Of a DNA stretch of 64,000 nucleotides, positions 21,982-34,512 are shown piece by piece (position 1 is the stretch's first letter; each line of letters begins with the position of its first letter). Source of the DNA: Coprinus comatus. Lineage: Eukaryota > Basidiomycota > Agaricomycetes > Agaricales > Agaricaceae. The stretch covers positions 434,001 through 498,000 of the forward strand of contig JAWPGT010000007.1 in assembly GCA_034638255.1 (NCBI GenBank), in the 5' to 3' direction. A program made the position numbers and the translations under genes. The notes under the pieces were generated by a model. It saw only the letters and a program-made list of their open reading frames with translations, did no database searches and was not told the origin of the DNA.

Positions 21982-22487
21982 CAAAATGGGGTATAACACA
22001 GAAGGGATATGTGTTTATGAGTATGAGCGTTTCCGGCCAAACGATATATTGTCTTGGTAAGTGTCATATATAATTCATATTGTAGCGTGAGAAGACTCGG
22101 ACCGTTGGAATGAAAGCAAAAGTTTGGACCTTTGACTCGATTTCCGTACTGGCTGATAAATGTAGCCCTACTTGAAGACCTCCAAGCCAGATTCTAATGA
22201 AATGAAAATATGAGTGGATCAACATTGACACAGCAACAGGGTGGGTGAGGTGTTACAGGTATCAGGTACGCTTCGAAGTGGGTTTTCGAGGGCCTAATAT
22301 ATACAATCTCTCCGAAATGTTTCAATGGAGTGTAACAAGTCTGACTGATCCGTGCGTCCTAAAAAGAGGAAAAACATATCATTTCAAAACTTATATGTAA
22401 TGCAGTTTCTCACTGGAGTTGATTTTAATTAGGTGTTTCCACTTATTATACTTTGGTTATGATACACAAAAAAGCATGTTTACTTCG
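21982..22487. other. intergenic region between F-box paralogues 2 and 3
   Basis: About 0.5 kb with no ORF of note. It should hold the promoter of paralogue 2 and the 3' UTR of paralogue 3. I saw no transposon ends or direct repeats that would explain the tandem duplication. Confidence 0.5.
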
Positions 22488-24530
22488 TCAAAATAAGTCA
22501 AAAAATCCGAAGTCATCATCACTATAGCCACCATAGGGATCGTCGTAAAAGTGATCTCCATCATCATAATCATCTTCATCTTCGTCAGAATCATCCCAAT
22601 CCGACTCTTCCCATTTCCCGTTCAACTTTCTAATATCAACCAGCATTTGATCCATGTACAAATCAATTACCAATTCTCCAAAATGCTTAAGTTTCCATTC
22701 CTGTAAGTGTACACAAGAATCTAACTCGAGGCGCTCAATAGGAGAATCCGCATCACAGCGTTGCATCAACACCTCTCTCAATTTATCGAATGGAGTCAAT
22801 GGATAAATACTATTAGTTTCACTGAAATTTGCTCTAGAGATCTTCAACATCTTGAGATTGGTGAATCTTGTGACGGACGGGAAAATGAATTCGGATTTTC
22901 TTCTCTTTCGTAGGGAATACCGATCCTCTTGAGCTTCGTTCGATACCGGTACCTTATCCCAATCCTCCATGATTGCGCAGGCTACGCGCATCAAATTCAT
23001 GTCGGCGTCGGATAAATCCAAAGTAGAAAGCATGGGGAATCGTCCAATGGTTTCCGCGATAAGGTCTGAATTATCAGGGGTGTGTTCTACAACAAGTTGT
23101 TGAACTTGTGAGAAATCCAGCTTGGTGCACATGTCTCCCCAGACTCGATTACAAATTGCAGCGTTGACATAGTCCCAATGGAATAGAATGCTGATGTAGG
23201 CATTCGAAGACCCATTTCGAGCATGTATGTTTTGGTGTAGTTCTACGCGAGCCCCGCCAGACGTTGAGCAGGAGAGAATTGCAGATGGGAATTTCGGTCG
23301 AGTACTCTCTGGAGAGGATTGTGCTAGTTGCCCAATCCGTGACAAAATAGTAACATAGACCTCTGGATCCTCTTCCACGTTGGTTGTGCATCGCAATTTG
23401 ATCTGTGTATTGGCGGAGAATCGTACTTCTCTCAGGAATGCAGCACAGTCCACTGTATTTGAGGTAACACATAATTTCTGCAAGCCTGCGAGGGTGATAT
23501 TATGGCTGGTACGACAATCTGACGTGGTGTGGGAAGGAAGAGAATCGATTAAATCGAGAACTTGCAAGCGAGGTAAGTTCTCCAGAGTATCGAGCATTTG
23601 TGTGAATGTTGTGGAAGTAGCGAAGGCACGCCTTAGATTTTTGAGCCGGAGTTCCGTTAAGCCATGCTGGAAGATACCACATTTCCATGAGATACCGATA
23701 CGATCGAGTTCGACACTTTGTAATTGATGAGCTTGCTTGAATGCTTCATCAGGAAGAGTAATCGTTGGGACGTGGGTATAATAAGGAGGAGTAGCGAAGG
23801 AAACCCTTTCGAGAACAGGGGCAGAGTCAGTGAAAGAAGAAATCAATTTCTGAAGTCGTTCGGCATTGCCTCCAAGTTGGAGTTTGAGTGTTCGGATGCG
23901 ATTAAATTGTTGAAGCGCCGATTCCAACTGATCCATGAGCCTGGGGGTCCAGGCAGCCATAGGTGCGTCAATTGTGAGTGCGGCCTTCTTTGAGCGCAGT
24001 AACATCTCCTGGGCGAGATCAGGATTGGTGAAGATCGGGATGGACCACAAGGAGGGACAGCTTAGGGCCACCTCCCTCCAATGATGGCATACGTGAGCGA
24101 CTCGTAGCCACTGGGTAGGTGCACAGCCGTCATTGCTCGGATCTCTGACAAAGATGAATATTTTGGCAAGGAGTTCAGGGGGTAGAACGGATATGACTGA
24201 TAGGCCATTGCGTCTCTTTCTCAAGCTCTGTATTTGGGACTGGAGTTTGAGAATATCATTATCAATGGACTGTCGTGCGATACGTGTTGGCTCGTCACCG
24301 TCGGATGGTAGTTCGTAGAGACGAGGGCCAGCTGCGGGGGCTAATGGGGGTGTTAGTGGTGTGGCTGGGTGAAAGAGCAGGACTGACTTCTCATGGAGTA
24401 GGGGACGTGATAGTGTGGGATGTACGGGTGATAGACAGGAACTAGACCAGCTAGCAATCCTGCCATGGCTCAAAAGTAACAGTCCGTACTTAAGTCTTTT
24501 ACAGTGTTTCGAGGTTGCTCCTGACAACAA
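22488..24530 (-). CDS. F-box protein, paralogue 3
   Basis: The F-box reads LSVISVLPPELLAKIFIFVR, TQWLRVAHVCHHWREVALSC and CPSLWSIPIFTNPDLAQEML. The preceding helix is IARQSIDNDILKLQSQIQSL. The leucine-rich-like part includes LTELRLKNLRRAFATSTTFT and LPRLQVLDLIDSLPSHTTSD. The end is an Asp-rich tail (positions 22490-22620) finishing SDDDFGFFDLF at 22488. The start is uncertain. The open frame reaches 24530, but ATGs at 24466 or 24394 followed by a GTCAGT intron would join to PAAGPRLYELPSDGDEPTR. That mirrors the two-exon start of paralogues 1 and 2, and I favour that short-exon model. The gene is divergent from epsilon-COP, 61 bp or more away. Likely an SCF substrate receptor, target unknown. 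Confidence 0.8.
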   Translation of the reverse strand: MLSGATSKHCKRLKYGLLLLSHGRIASWSSSCLSPVHPTLSRPLLHEKSVLLFHPATPLTPPLAPAAGPRLYELPSDGDEPTRIARQSIDNDILKLQSQIQSLRKRRNGLSVISVLPPELLAKIFIFVRDPSNDGCAPTQWLRVAHVCHHWREVALSCPSLWSIPIFTNPDLAQEMLLRSKKAALTIDAPMAAWTPRLMDQLESALQQFNRIRTLKLQLGGNAERLQKLISSFTDSAPVLERVSFATPPYYTHVPTITLPDEAFKQAHQLQSVELDRIGISWKCGIFQHGLTELRLKNLRRAFATSTTFTQMLDTLENLPRLQVLDLIDSLPSHTTSDCRTSHNITLAGLQKLCVTSNTVDCAAFLREVRFSANTQIKLRCTTNVEEDPEVYVTILSRIGQLAQSSPESTRPKFPSAILSCSTSGGARVELHQNIHARNGSSNAYISILFHWDYVNAAICNRVWGDMCTKLDFSQVQQLVVEHTPDNSDLIAETIGRFPMLSTLDLSDADMNLMRVACAIMEDWDKVPVSNEAQEDRYSLRKRRKSEFIFPSVTRFTNLKMLKISRANFSETNSIYPLTPFDKLREVLMQRCDADSPIERLELDSCVHLQEWKLKHFGELVIDLYMDQMLVDIRKLNGKWEESDWDDSDEDEDDYDDGDHFYDDPYGGYSDDDFGFFDLF

Positions 24531-24591
24531 GCCGTGGGAAGATTACTGTACAGCCAGTCTCCAACTAATCCACCGTTGACCTCGTATACCA

Positions 24592-25674
24592 ATGGACTCC
24601 GCAGAATTATACCACCTCAAGCAGCAGTTCTTCCTCGGTGTGATGCCATTCACCTCTCTCAATATCTCATCTAATCCAGCTACCTAGGCGCCTACAGATC
24701 TCTGGCAGATCTTGCTCTCCCAGATCCAAATTCTCCAGACTACATCCATGCACTGCTCTACAAGGCCCGCGCTTTAATAGCGTTGGAAGAATCAACCAAG
24801 GCACTGGCTCTCCTGGGAAATTCTTCTGCCAATATTGCCCTCAAAGCAGCCTTTTCTCTTGCACGTTACATCGGTGCTTCACAACCAACAGAGAAAGAAT
24901 CCGCCCTCGAGGAATTACGTGACCTATCTGTGGAAATTGAAGGTGATGACATCGATGCCACAGAAAGGGACAAGGCGTTGGTGAAAGTTCTTGCGGGGAC
25001 TGCTTTTGCACGGGCTGGAGAAACGGAGGAGGCTCTAGAGTCCTTAGGAACAGATACTGAAGATCTCGAGGCGTAAGTCGTCGGCTATCTTGAAAGCGAT
25101 GATCACTCATTGATTTCCTCCAGTGTTGCAGTTATTGTTCAGATATACATATCAATCAACCGTCCAGATCTAGCCAAAAAGCAATTTGAACGCTCGAAGC
25201 GGTGGGCGGAGGATGACCTCCTATTACAATTGATTGAATCCATCATCGGCTTGGCCACGGGAAAGGATGCATACCATAACCCTAATTCCTTCTACACCGA
25301 ACAGCTTGCAAACCCTTCCTTGACTTCACCCCACATTCTCACCGCCAGAGGAATTACTAGGATTCTACGCAACGAGATTCAAGAGGCTAAATCCGATCTA
25401 GACGAATCGTTGGAAAACCAAAAGGACGACGCAGAAACACTGGCAGCATATATAGTTGCAGGTGGCCTGGGATCATTGAAACAGGCGGAAACAGAACAAT
25501 TATGGAGGTATGTTAGAAGACAACCCAACTGTATTGCAATTACTAACAAATGTTCTGATCAGTCAGTTTGCTGCTAATCATTCCGACCATCCTCTGGTCC
25601 TCGACGTTCGACAAAAGGCCGAAGCTTTTGATGCCGCATCTTCTAAATTCCGTGTATTACCTCAAGCAGTTTAA
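24592..25674 (+). CDS. SEC28: coatomer epsilon subunit
   Basis: Epsilon-COP is a TPR-type subunit that stabilises alpha-COP in the COPI coat, acting in Golgi-to-ER transport. Exon 1 is MDSAELYHLKQQFFLG. Exon 2 continues AYRSLADLALPDPNSPDYIH and YKARALIALEESTKALALLG. Then come KVLAGTAFARAGETEEALES, VAVIVQIYISINRPDLAKKQ, RWAEDDLLLQLIESIIGLAT, HILTARGITRILRNEIQEAK and SLKQAETEQLW. The last exon is SQFAANHSDHPLVLDVRQKA with end KFRVLPQAV at 25674. The helical repeats, the length of about 300 residues and the LVLDV motif near the end are as in the family. All three introns keep frame with canonical sites. Confidence 0.93.
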
Positions 25675-26167
25675 CATGCTATGTTTTTGTTGTTCTTTGC
25701 ATCCCATACTAAGACCGCCCAATCAAGGGTTTTCGACCAATCTTCGATGTTTTTTCATATTCGGCGACACATTGGCGATATATCAACGGATAATTGTAAT
25801 GTCCACGGTACATTGAGGTTGTCAAACGAACAATTCACGTTGGTGGACACCCCCGACAAAACGTTATTCGGACGCTCCGCTATGAAAATGACCTAGATCT
25901 TTTACACCTAACATGAGTATTTCCTCGGGAGTAACTCTCGCTTCTTAGCCTTTTGCTTGCCAGGAAAGCTTGTACGTCGGGGCGCCGATTCGGTGGCTTG
26001 TTCGGTTCGAATCTGCTGCTGGTCTAAATTTGGACATGGGATCAATACATAGTCATACTATCATGCTTCCTGTCATTCATCTCGCAGATCAGAATGGGTT
26101 CTAGTTCGCTTCTCCTTTTATTATATAAAGGCCTCTTGAGAATCCTTACTTTATTCTCTAGCTCACT
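25675..26167. other. intergenic region with the Ppo promoter
   Basis: This is a non-coding stretch between epsilon-COP and the Ppo gene, both on +. A clear TATA element lies at its right end. I saw no other gene. Confidence 0.55.
26122..26129 (+). promoter_or_regulatory. TATA box of the Ppo gene
   Basis: TATATAAAG lies about 40 bp upstream of the ATG at 26168. This implies a short 5' leader. Confidence 0.6.
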
Positions 26168-29100
26168 ATGTCCTCTAACGCTTTATCTGGTATCTTTCGC
26201 CGCCAAAGCACCGTCTCCCATGCTACGGTCAGTCTGTTCACTTCATTCTATACGTCCCTCTTACACATCTTTTGTGTAGGCAACCGGAAAGCCTGACGAC
26301 GCAGAGGCCGAGTTTGTCCCCCCTCCGACACCTAAAACAATCAACACACTGAAAGACCAGCTGAAGAAGGGTGTCGCCCATGCTGGGGCCCTGGTCAGTA
26401 GTTCTTCATGATATTCAAGTGCTATGTTCTAACATTGACATCTAGTCCTCTATCATGGACCTCATCAGACACTCAGAATCCATTGATGACAGGAAGCTCT
26501 TCGTGAGTACCATTTTTCTTCTTCAAGTCGACGGAAGACTTACGTTTTCCTAGCTTGAACACGCCCTTAACTTCGTGTCCAAAATGGAGGAGGGCTCTCT
26601 GGCTACCACCGCTAAGAACAAGATCATTGAGCTTCGTGCGTTCTTATATTCTAGTCTCCCAATTTGAGCTAAATGCAAACCATTAGTCTACAATGATCTG
26701 GCCCATCCCGCCGCAACCAGTGTTGGCAACCAATATGCATGGCGCTCTGCAGATGGATCTGGTAACAATATTGATTTACCTGACATGGGAAAGGTAATGC
26801 GTAGTGGATGTATCTTTAGAGCTGTGATATTAATTCATCAAACACAGGCTGGAACTAACTATTCACGCTCGGTTCAACAAAGCCACCCTTTACCCGCTGA
26901 CCAGCTTCCAGATCCCGGACTTGTCTTTGATACGTAAGTTAGTCTTAAAGAAATAGTGGAAGGTTCTCTGATTTGATTTTGTAGCCTCTTGAAGCGCCAA
27001 GGATTTGTTAAACATCCAGGCGGTCTATCTTCTCTCATGTTCTCCTTCGCCGCTCTCGTGATTCACAGGTACTTCCTACACCCCTCCCGTCGATGTTATT
27101 CTAAATTTATCCGACCAGTGTTTTCCGTACATCTCACATGGATGTCAACATCAACGAGACTTCCTCTTACGTCGATTTGTCGCCACTTTATGGCCATAAT
27201 GGGGACGTCCAAAAGAAAGTTCGAGCTTTTAATGGCCTTGGATACCTTCTTCCAGATACTTTCGGCGAAGACCGACTTCTCTTTCTTCCCCCGGCTACTT
27301 GCGCTCTTCTCGTTCTTTTCAACCGAAATCATAATGTATGCTATCTATTACTCTTCTAGCTCAGCCGATTGATATTTTTTTTTTTTTTTTTTTTTTGGGC
27401 TTTGATTAGTATATTGCGAAACGCCTATTTGAAATCAATGAGAAGGGTGCTTACAAGGATCCTGCAACATTGACACCCGATCGCCGTGCCAGCCAGGATG
27501 AGGATATTTTCCAAACTGCTCGCCTCGTCAATTGCGGATGGTTTGGAATGGGTAAGTCCTCCACCCGTTTTGTTTTATAAATTCTATTGACAATTCACAA
27601 TAGTCGTTTTCTCTGATTATTTCTCGAGTATCCTCGGTCTTGTTCGTTCTGGAAATAGCTGGAGCTTGACCCCCTTCGATGTTAGTAAACCTCAACTAAC
27701 CCTTCTTCCTATAACTAATGTCTATACAGGAAATTCGCAAAGACGATCACTCCCTCTTTGAGCGAGGAAAAGGAAATGTATGCAGTGTAGAGGTTAGTGT
27801 ATATGTGCCCATAAGCATAAGTATAGTCGACTGATCATTGAGAAATAATAGTTCAATTGTCTCTACCGCTGGCACGCTACCTCTTCCCAACTTGACGAGC
27901 AATGGACAACAGGTCTCTTCCATGGTGTTTTCGGAGCCGAAGCCAAGTTTGATGAGATTACCCCAACCGATTTCAAAATGGCTGCGAGGAAATTGATGTC
28001 TGTAAACGCTGATCACAGCAAATGGGAATTCGGAAATCTCAAGCGTCAAGCTGATGGTACATTTAAAGATGATGATCTTGCCGAAATTCTGCACAGAGCG
28101 TATGTCTTCGTGTTGTTGTAATTCGACTTCATACTAATTTTGATCTAGTAATGAGGAGCCCGCTGGTGCTTTCCGTGCTCGTGGTGTTCCAGGTGAACCA
28201 AGCTTAGTTTTTTCAATGATTAATAGAAACTGACGAAATATATGTAATCTCAGCTATCATGCGATTGAATGAAATCATGGGAATTGAACAGAGCCGGAAA
28301 TGGGGTGTTTGCTCTTTGAATGATTTCAGAAAGTATTTGGGTCTTAAGAGTGAGTGGATTCATTGCCTTCAATCTGAACAATTTTTGCTCATTTTCTTAA
28401 CTTCACCTTAGCATTCAGCACTTTCCTTGAATGGAACTCCGATCCCGAGATCGCTGATGCAGCTGAGAAGTTGTATGGTCACATTGACAACCTAGAACTC
28501 TATGTTGGTCTTCAGGCAGAAGAAGCCAAGCCTCTCGTTGAGGGTGCGGGATTGTGCCCAGGATACACCGTCAGTCGTGCCATCTTGAGTGACGCTATTG
28601 CTCTCACCCGTGGAGACCGTTTCTTCACTCATGATTTCACTCCCTTCAATCTCACTTCATGGGGTTTCAATGATTGCCTACGTGATCCCAACGCATTTGG
28701 ATTCGGTAGCACAATGGGCAGACTCTTCCTTCGTACCTTGCCCAACAATTACACCGAGAATAGTGTTTACACTTTCTTCCCCTTCATGACTCCTGATTCC
28801 ATGAAGACTAACCTTACCAAGATGTCTCCAAGTCCCCTTAACCAGTATGACCTCAACAAACCCACAGTCCAACCCAAAACATATACATTCAACAATTATG
28901 ATGATATTATTAATATTCTTGATTCTGAGGACTTCACAACTCCTTATGGGGAGCGTGCAAATCGTATACTGAAGGGTACTGGGTAAGTCTATTATGGCAC
29001 AATTATAATCTGGACAAGTTGACTCATCTTTCCTTTCCAGTTTCTATCCTATTGAAGGTGCTACCAGGCAAAAGGGTGTTCTTGATGCTCTCAATGGTTC

Positions 29101-30516
29101 TCCAGAGTTGGTTGAGAGTGTTGGTCGCTACTTCTACGAGAATACTCAAAGGTTGATAACTGAAAACTCTTTCACTCTCGTGGGCGGAGAGACATTTGGT
29201 GTTGATCTTGTCAAGCATGTTATTCGTGCTCTCCCTATTTACTGGGCAGCAACTGATCTTGTGAGTTTAAACTTTTTTGAATAATCTGAAAGAAAAATTA
29301 AATATTCTGGATTTTTAGGCTGGTATTCAACTTAAGACAAAGGCAAACCCGAATGGTCATTATACCCCTCAGGAATTATTCGATATTCTGAGTGACATTT
29401 ACTCGTAAGTCTCATCGTATTCACATGTGAACCGTAATTTAACCTCTGTTATTAGTTTCATCTTCCTTGACGTCGAAGCCTCCAAGGTTCGCGTTTTGCA
29501 ATATAAGATTCAAGAACAGATCCGCGAGCTTCTCCGCCTAATCAAGATTTATCTCGGTGTTGGAAACAAAGTCAGTATTTTCCCAATAAAATTCCGAATT
29601 ATCTTGCTTAATAGTTTTATCATCCCAGTTAACCATCTCAGGAATCATTGGTACCTTTTCTTCCTTGTTCAGTAATTCCAAGCGAGGAGAAGTTCATCAT
29701 ACCATCATGACGAGACTCCATGATTTGGGACTTTCTACTGATGAACTTGCAAATACCGTCTTGGCTGTTATGGTTGCATCTATCAATCTTTCACTTGGAT
29801 TGACCAATATCATCAACTTGTATCTTGGAACGGATAAAGATGTGACACTCAATAAACTTGCTCGTGGTAAATCTGATCCTCAAGATTTCGTAGGATTTGT
29901 TTATGAAGGTTTACGTGAGTTTCCGTTTTGATCTAGATATATATATATATTTCGCGATTTATATACTGACCTATTACTTATTAGGACTTGAACCCGCTTT
30001 CCGTGGAGCATTCCGTGTAGCTAAACAAGATCAAAAGCTCAACGGCGTCAGCCTTCAACAAGGCGACCGTATCTTCGCCGATATTGGTGCTGCCAGCTTG
30101 GATGTAAGCCATTTTCCCACCCCTAATTCCACAAAATGCTAAATAAAAAATGATATGAACAGGAGAAGGTCTTTGCTAACCCTACCACTGTTGACACAGC
30201 AAGGGACAAGGGCAATTATCTACTCGGAGATGGTGCCTTCAAGTATCTTGGAGAAACACTCACTATCAAGGTTAGTTTTCATTCTCCTAAATCACTTTTC
30301 ATTATATTTACTCATCAACTTGTCCTTCTACAGATCTTTGCTGAAGTTCTTCGTGCCCTTTATGCCTATAACAACCTTCGACGTGCTCCTGGAAAATCGG
30401 GTGCACTCAAACGCTTCGAGGAGAAGAGTCACCCACAATACCACTTCGCATACCTTGACCACAAACAAAACATCTCTCCTTGGCCTACTTCCCTTACCAT
30501 TCTTTATGATGCTTGA
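26168..30516 (+). CDS. ppo: Ppo-type fatty-acid dioxygenase (haem peroxidase fused to P450-like domain lacking the Cys ligand)
   Basis: Psi-factor-producing oxygenases turn linoleate into hydroperoxides, diols or C8 volatiles. About 19 exons start MSSNALSGIFRRQSTVSHAT. The dioxygenase half shows the distal His in LMFSFAALVIHSVFRTSHMD, the phrase ETSSYVDLSPLYGHNGDVQ, and the catalytic Tyr plus proximal His in CLYRWHATSSQLDEQW. It then reads AFRARGVPAIMRLNEIMGIE and NLELYVGLQAEEAKPLVEGA. The P450-like half includes FVGFVYEGLRLEPAFRGAF and DRIFADIGAASLDEKVF. The haem-loop position reads LLGDGAFKYLGETLTIK, with Tyr where the thiolate Cys should be. The end is LRRAPGKSGALKRFEEKSHP to LTILYDA at 30516. 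The dioxygenase looks active. The P450 half should not isomerise hydroperoxides, so the product may be a free hydroperoxide, as in PpoC-type 10-DOX enzymes. Confidence 0.9.
27375..27396 (+). repeat. 22-nt poly(T) run in a Ppo intron
   Basis: The run lies in the intron after NRNHN and forms an extreme polypyrimidine tract before the 3' splice site. Length polymorphism and assembly error are both likely here. Confidence 0.85.
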
Positions 30517-30671
30517 TGGACTGTACTTTCATTCTTTAGTTATTTCTTGCATATGTAGTGTTACTTAAAATATATCCCCTATCACGATTCGAATATCCAA
30601 AAAATACAATTATGAAGTGAAAAAAACAAATGTTTTTTAAGCGTGTAGGAATGTAAACTTGAAAAAAGATA

Positions 30672-33600
30672 TTAAAATCTAGCAGCAATCTGTTCCAAGA
30701 GCTGCTCAATCCTTTCCTGGCGTTTTTCAATCGCATCCAACCTTACATGAACATCAGTTGGCGATGGTACCTCATGGTCTTCAGCAGTTTGCACGTGCAA
30801 AGCTGTAGTTATATTATCCGGACTTTGACATATCAAACCGGTACCTTGGTTTGCTTTATGCTTTTCGCCGAGAGTAGATCCCGAAGCTATGCGTCGATGA
30901 CTGGACTGTCCCGGGAATGGTACCTCCATTGTTGTGCCATGACGTCTAGCATTTAGAGGTTGTAACGACGCGATCCGTTTTCTCGCAATCCCCAATGGGA
31001 CGTGTGATACTCCAGTTGCTTTGTAACTCTTCATGCTGCGGGGTGAATTCCCGTTTCCATCAAATTCATTGTCATTTTCATTTTGAGTGGGAGTTTCTTC
31101 AGGAATATTATCCACCATAGGTGGATACATCTGCGTTAAAGGGCTTGCAAAAGACGCCATATTGATAGGTTTTGAGAATATTGAAAGTGAGTCCACTCGT
31201 ATTCGAGGAACTTGCTGTTTTGGTGAAGTGGGAGAGGTAGAAGGTAGCGCCTTATTAGAGGAGTGAGGTGGTGCCTTGTTTGAAGATGATGATTTTCGGC
31301 GTTGTTGGAGTTGAATCCCCATCGTTGTTGGTCCTCCATGACTATTAGCTGTCTCATGTATCTCCTCATTTGTATCCAATGCGCTCTCGAAGCCATCATC
31401 AATCTCGAAAATCTATTCAATACAATTAATGAATGCAAGTTGTATAAATAACATTAAAAACACTCACGACGTCGATGTCAGCATTAGAGCCTGCCAAACC
31501 CTCAAAAATAGCTGAGAGACAGGTTATCAATGACGTCCCCGTGCACAAATGATATATACCAAGAACAGTGACTTACTCATGCGCTTTAGAGAGCGCGGTA
31601 GTGTGTCGAACACTTTCTCTGCAACGCTCGAAAACGTGTCATAGAAACCTGTAGTTCCTCCTTTCTTTGCTTGACGTTCATAGATGGCTATGGACAATAA
31701 TACAGGAAAGTTTGTGACACGGATCATGAAAACATTGACCTGCATAAATTAGTCTGTTAGGGACAAGAACTTGACGAAGCGAGCAATGTTAAGATACTTT
31801 GTGGAACCATCGAGGTGTCAAAACGTAACTAGCTGGTAACATAATGCACAATGCAAGGAGGTTGACAGGTGGCTGGTACGAAAAGAGTGAATCTGCCTTG
31901 ACTCTGACCATAGGATGAGATGAACTGAGATTGCAATGCGATAGTTAAGGGCCTACCCCTCTATTGTCGAGACGGCTTTTCGGAACATCGCCTTATAAAA
32001 CAATAGGAGTTAATCATTGTATGTACTTTAACTTTAACATGAGACATACCTCTGCTGCGGCATCTTCATTGATCCTAGCAAATGTATTTGAAAGGATCTT
32101 TGAGATGCTTCAGAAGCTTATTAAACTGGATAGATGGAATATTCATACAGAAACAAGCACTGTATGATCATGAGTCTTCATCATTGTCAAGAGATGTTGA
32201 AGTATTACCTGTCAATAATAACGTATTACTTAGGCAAGCATAAGTGACCATCAGCGCCGGTCCAAATACAGGGTGGAATTGCCCTAAAACAGTGAACCCA
32301 GTTAAGAAGCGTTATGAAGCCAAATGGACATCACATACATGCTCGATCAAAACCACTCGCATCGAGTCCGAAGTAGAGGTCAAGCATCCACCATGCGATT
32401 GTCCTGAAAGAAATTGATTTTGATTTTTTAATTTCTAGTATGGTATTCACCATGAACATACCCTACGCTGTAACTGTTCAAGATGTAAGTAAGAGCAAGG
32501 ATCGTCATTAAGGAATAACTTACTCAGCTGAGTTTCGGCTCAACCTAGAGGAATGTTAGAACTCGTAGCAGATCTGTTGATGGAGAGGACATACGTCCAA
32601 AGCGCATATAAAAAGCCGCAAAAGCAGAATGCAGCAATAAACATGAGGATCATGAATTTCATGAACATTGCACGTAATGATAGAACCATCAGATTATCTT
32701 TCAGGGTTACAAACGCTAGTCTATTATTTTATTTTTAGTTTTTCCCTCACAAAAAAGTGACATTATAATTTCCGCACCTGGGAAACATGAAAGCAGCAAT
32801 AAGCGCCAGGAAGTCGATACCAAAGTCTGGGCCCAATATTCTGCGATAAGAGGCTAAGATGCTGATTTTGCCAACGACATTACAACTTACTATGGTGATA
32901 GACTCCATATAAACGAAGCGTGGCATATATGCAGTAAAAAGTAACTGCACAGAGTTCAGAATCTGATATTGCCCTTTTAAAAAAAAGAATTGACACACCA
33001 AATGCCAAGTCAAAACCATTCTGTAGTGAGATAAAAGAAATTTAGATTCGAAATGTTTTCAAACTTCAAGTGACAATGACACACCCATGTTCCCTTGAAA
33101 AATACTAAAGAATGTTATGTGAGTTTCATATTGACTGACATAGCATTCTCGAAAACGGTACCTCTGATCCCATGTTCCTGCATGGCTGCAATCTTTTCTA
33201 ATGTAAATCCAAGAGCATATACCATAAAAAAGATTTCCGTGTAATTCAAAACATCGAGTTCGTTGAACTCGATTGCGAAAACGAATAATATAAAGAGCAA
33301 TAGGAAGCTAATTTGGCAGGACACCGCATGATCAGTAAACGCCATAAAGTGTAATGAAAATAAAGCTCACTTCATATATTCGAGAACGGAACGAATTGCA
33401 GGAACCTTGAGTCTATTTCATTCGGATGTAAGGCCATTGGTATTATGTGATCAGCGGGGAAAGCTACCGATAGTGATCCATAACGGTGCTCTGTGAGGGT
33501 CATAGAAGTGTACAGGATTCCTTTTGTATGTCTGATTACCATCTCTTAGAACTTGGCTTTTGTTACGTATAACCTGTACGCACATCCGAGAGGATGGAAT

Positions 33601-34512
33601 GGCTGCTCTGAGCTTGGTAGACGCATTTGCCGCTGATAGCATCATTCAGTTGTGCTTTTAACATGATGAAGAAGTTACTCACGACCATATCGCCATGATG
33701 ACCTTCTGGCAAGCAGAGCTCTTGATAAACTTTTTTGATTTGCCAAGAATAGCCATCTCAATGGCATTCCCTACTCGACTCTCTAATTCTTCATCTCGCT
33801 CTTCTTGAGCCTGTGCAATAAGAGAGGGGTCTGTCCCAGAGTAGACCGACCAGGTGGTAGTGAGTGCGAGGGCGAGAGAATACATGTCAGCTCCAAGTTG
33901 CCTGAAAACACGAGTAGCCAGGATTTCGCAAAGAGCTGCTCTTGTCTTTGATATGTTTGTGGTAGTCATGTTGTCGTCACGCAGAAAGTAGACCCTATTG
34001 AGAAGTAGACAGAATACAACAGACAGATTACCTTCCTTCTGAATGCTTGTATATTTCTCAAATAGAGGACGGATAAGGGAGTAGGTGAGGTCTGGGGCCA
34101 TGAGCTATTATTGCCAGTTAGTGATTGAAGAGTAATACTATTCAATAACGACATACGGCTTCATATGATAAAGGGGTATCTGTAGGGGTGGTTTTAAGAA
34201 CAAGATGTCATCCGGGCAAGGACAACATACCAATGCAATACTGCCAACATGACCGGGTAATCAGCTCCATTCGCGGGTGCTTGTATATGCTTACTAACCA
34301 CTATATCCTGTTTCAAGTTGGTTGTTGAAAATTTTGTCATGACAGAGATTATAAAGTTTACATACGGAACGAATCATGCGAATGATGGGAAACACTGGGG
34401 TACTTTCAATGTCTCTAGATTCGCTGTGTGTGGTTGGTTCAAACTACGGGGTGATTTGTTGGGGTACTCACAAGCGCAGGAGAGGCGTGTTTTCCGGATT
34501 TGCCTCCGACAT
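30672..34512 (-). CDS. YVC1: TRP-like vacuolar cation channel, Yvc1-related
   Basis: Fungal Yvc1 channels release Ca2+ from the vacuole. The start at 34512 gives MSEANPENTPLLRFESRDIE across the first intron. Then come TPVFPIIRMIRS, DTPLSYEA, MAPDLTYSLIRPLFEKYTSI, LLNRVYFLRDDNMTTTNISK, NAIEMAILGKSKKFIKSSAC and YKRNPVHFYDPHRAPL. Membrane segments follow, with ILFVFAIEFNELDVLNYTEI and FFMVYALGFTLEKIAAMQEH. Towards the C-terminus are VNVFMIRVTNFPVLLSIAIY, ERQAKKGGTTGFYDTFSSVA and LPRSLKRM. A polar cytosolic tail ends RLDAIEKRQERIEQLLEQIA and ARF at 30672, a short coiled coil. More than a dozen introns make the membrane exons small. I placed the N-terminus by joining splice sites to family phrases. 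The gene is divergent from the APSES gene, 242 bp between start codons. Confidence 0.85.

Noticed and set aside
25985..26035. GGTTCGAATC resembling a tRNA T-arm
   Set aside because: The five bases on each side do not pair and no acceptor stem or anticodon arm could be folded.
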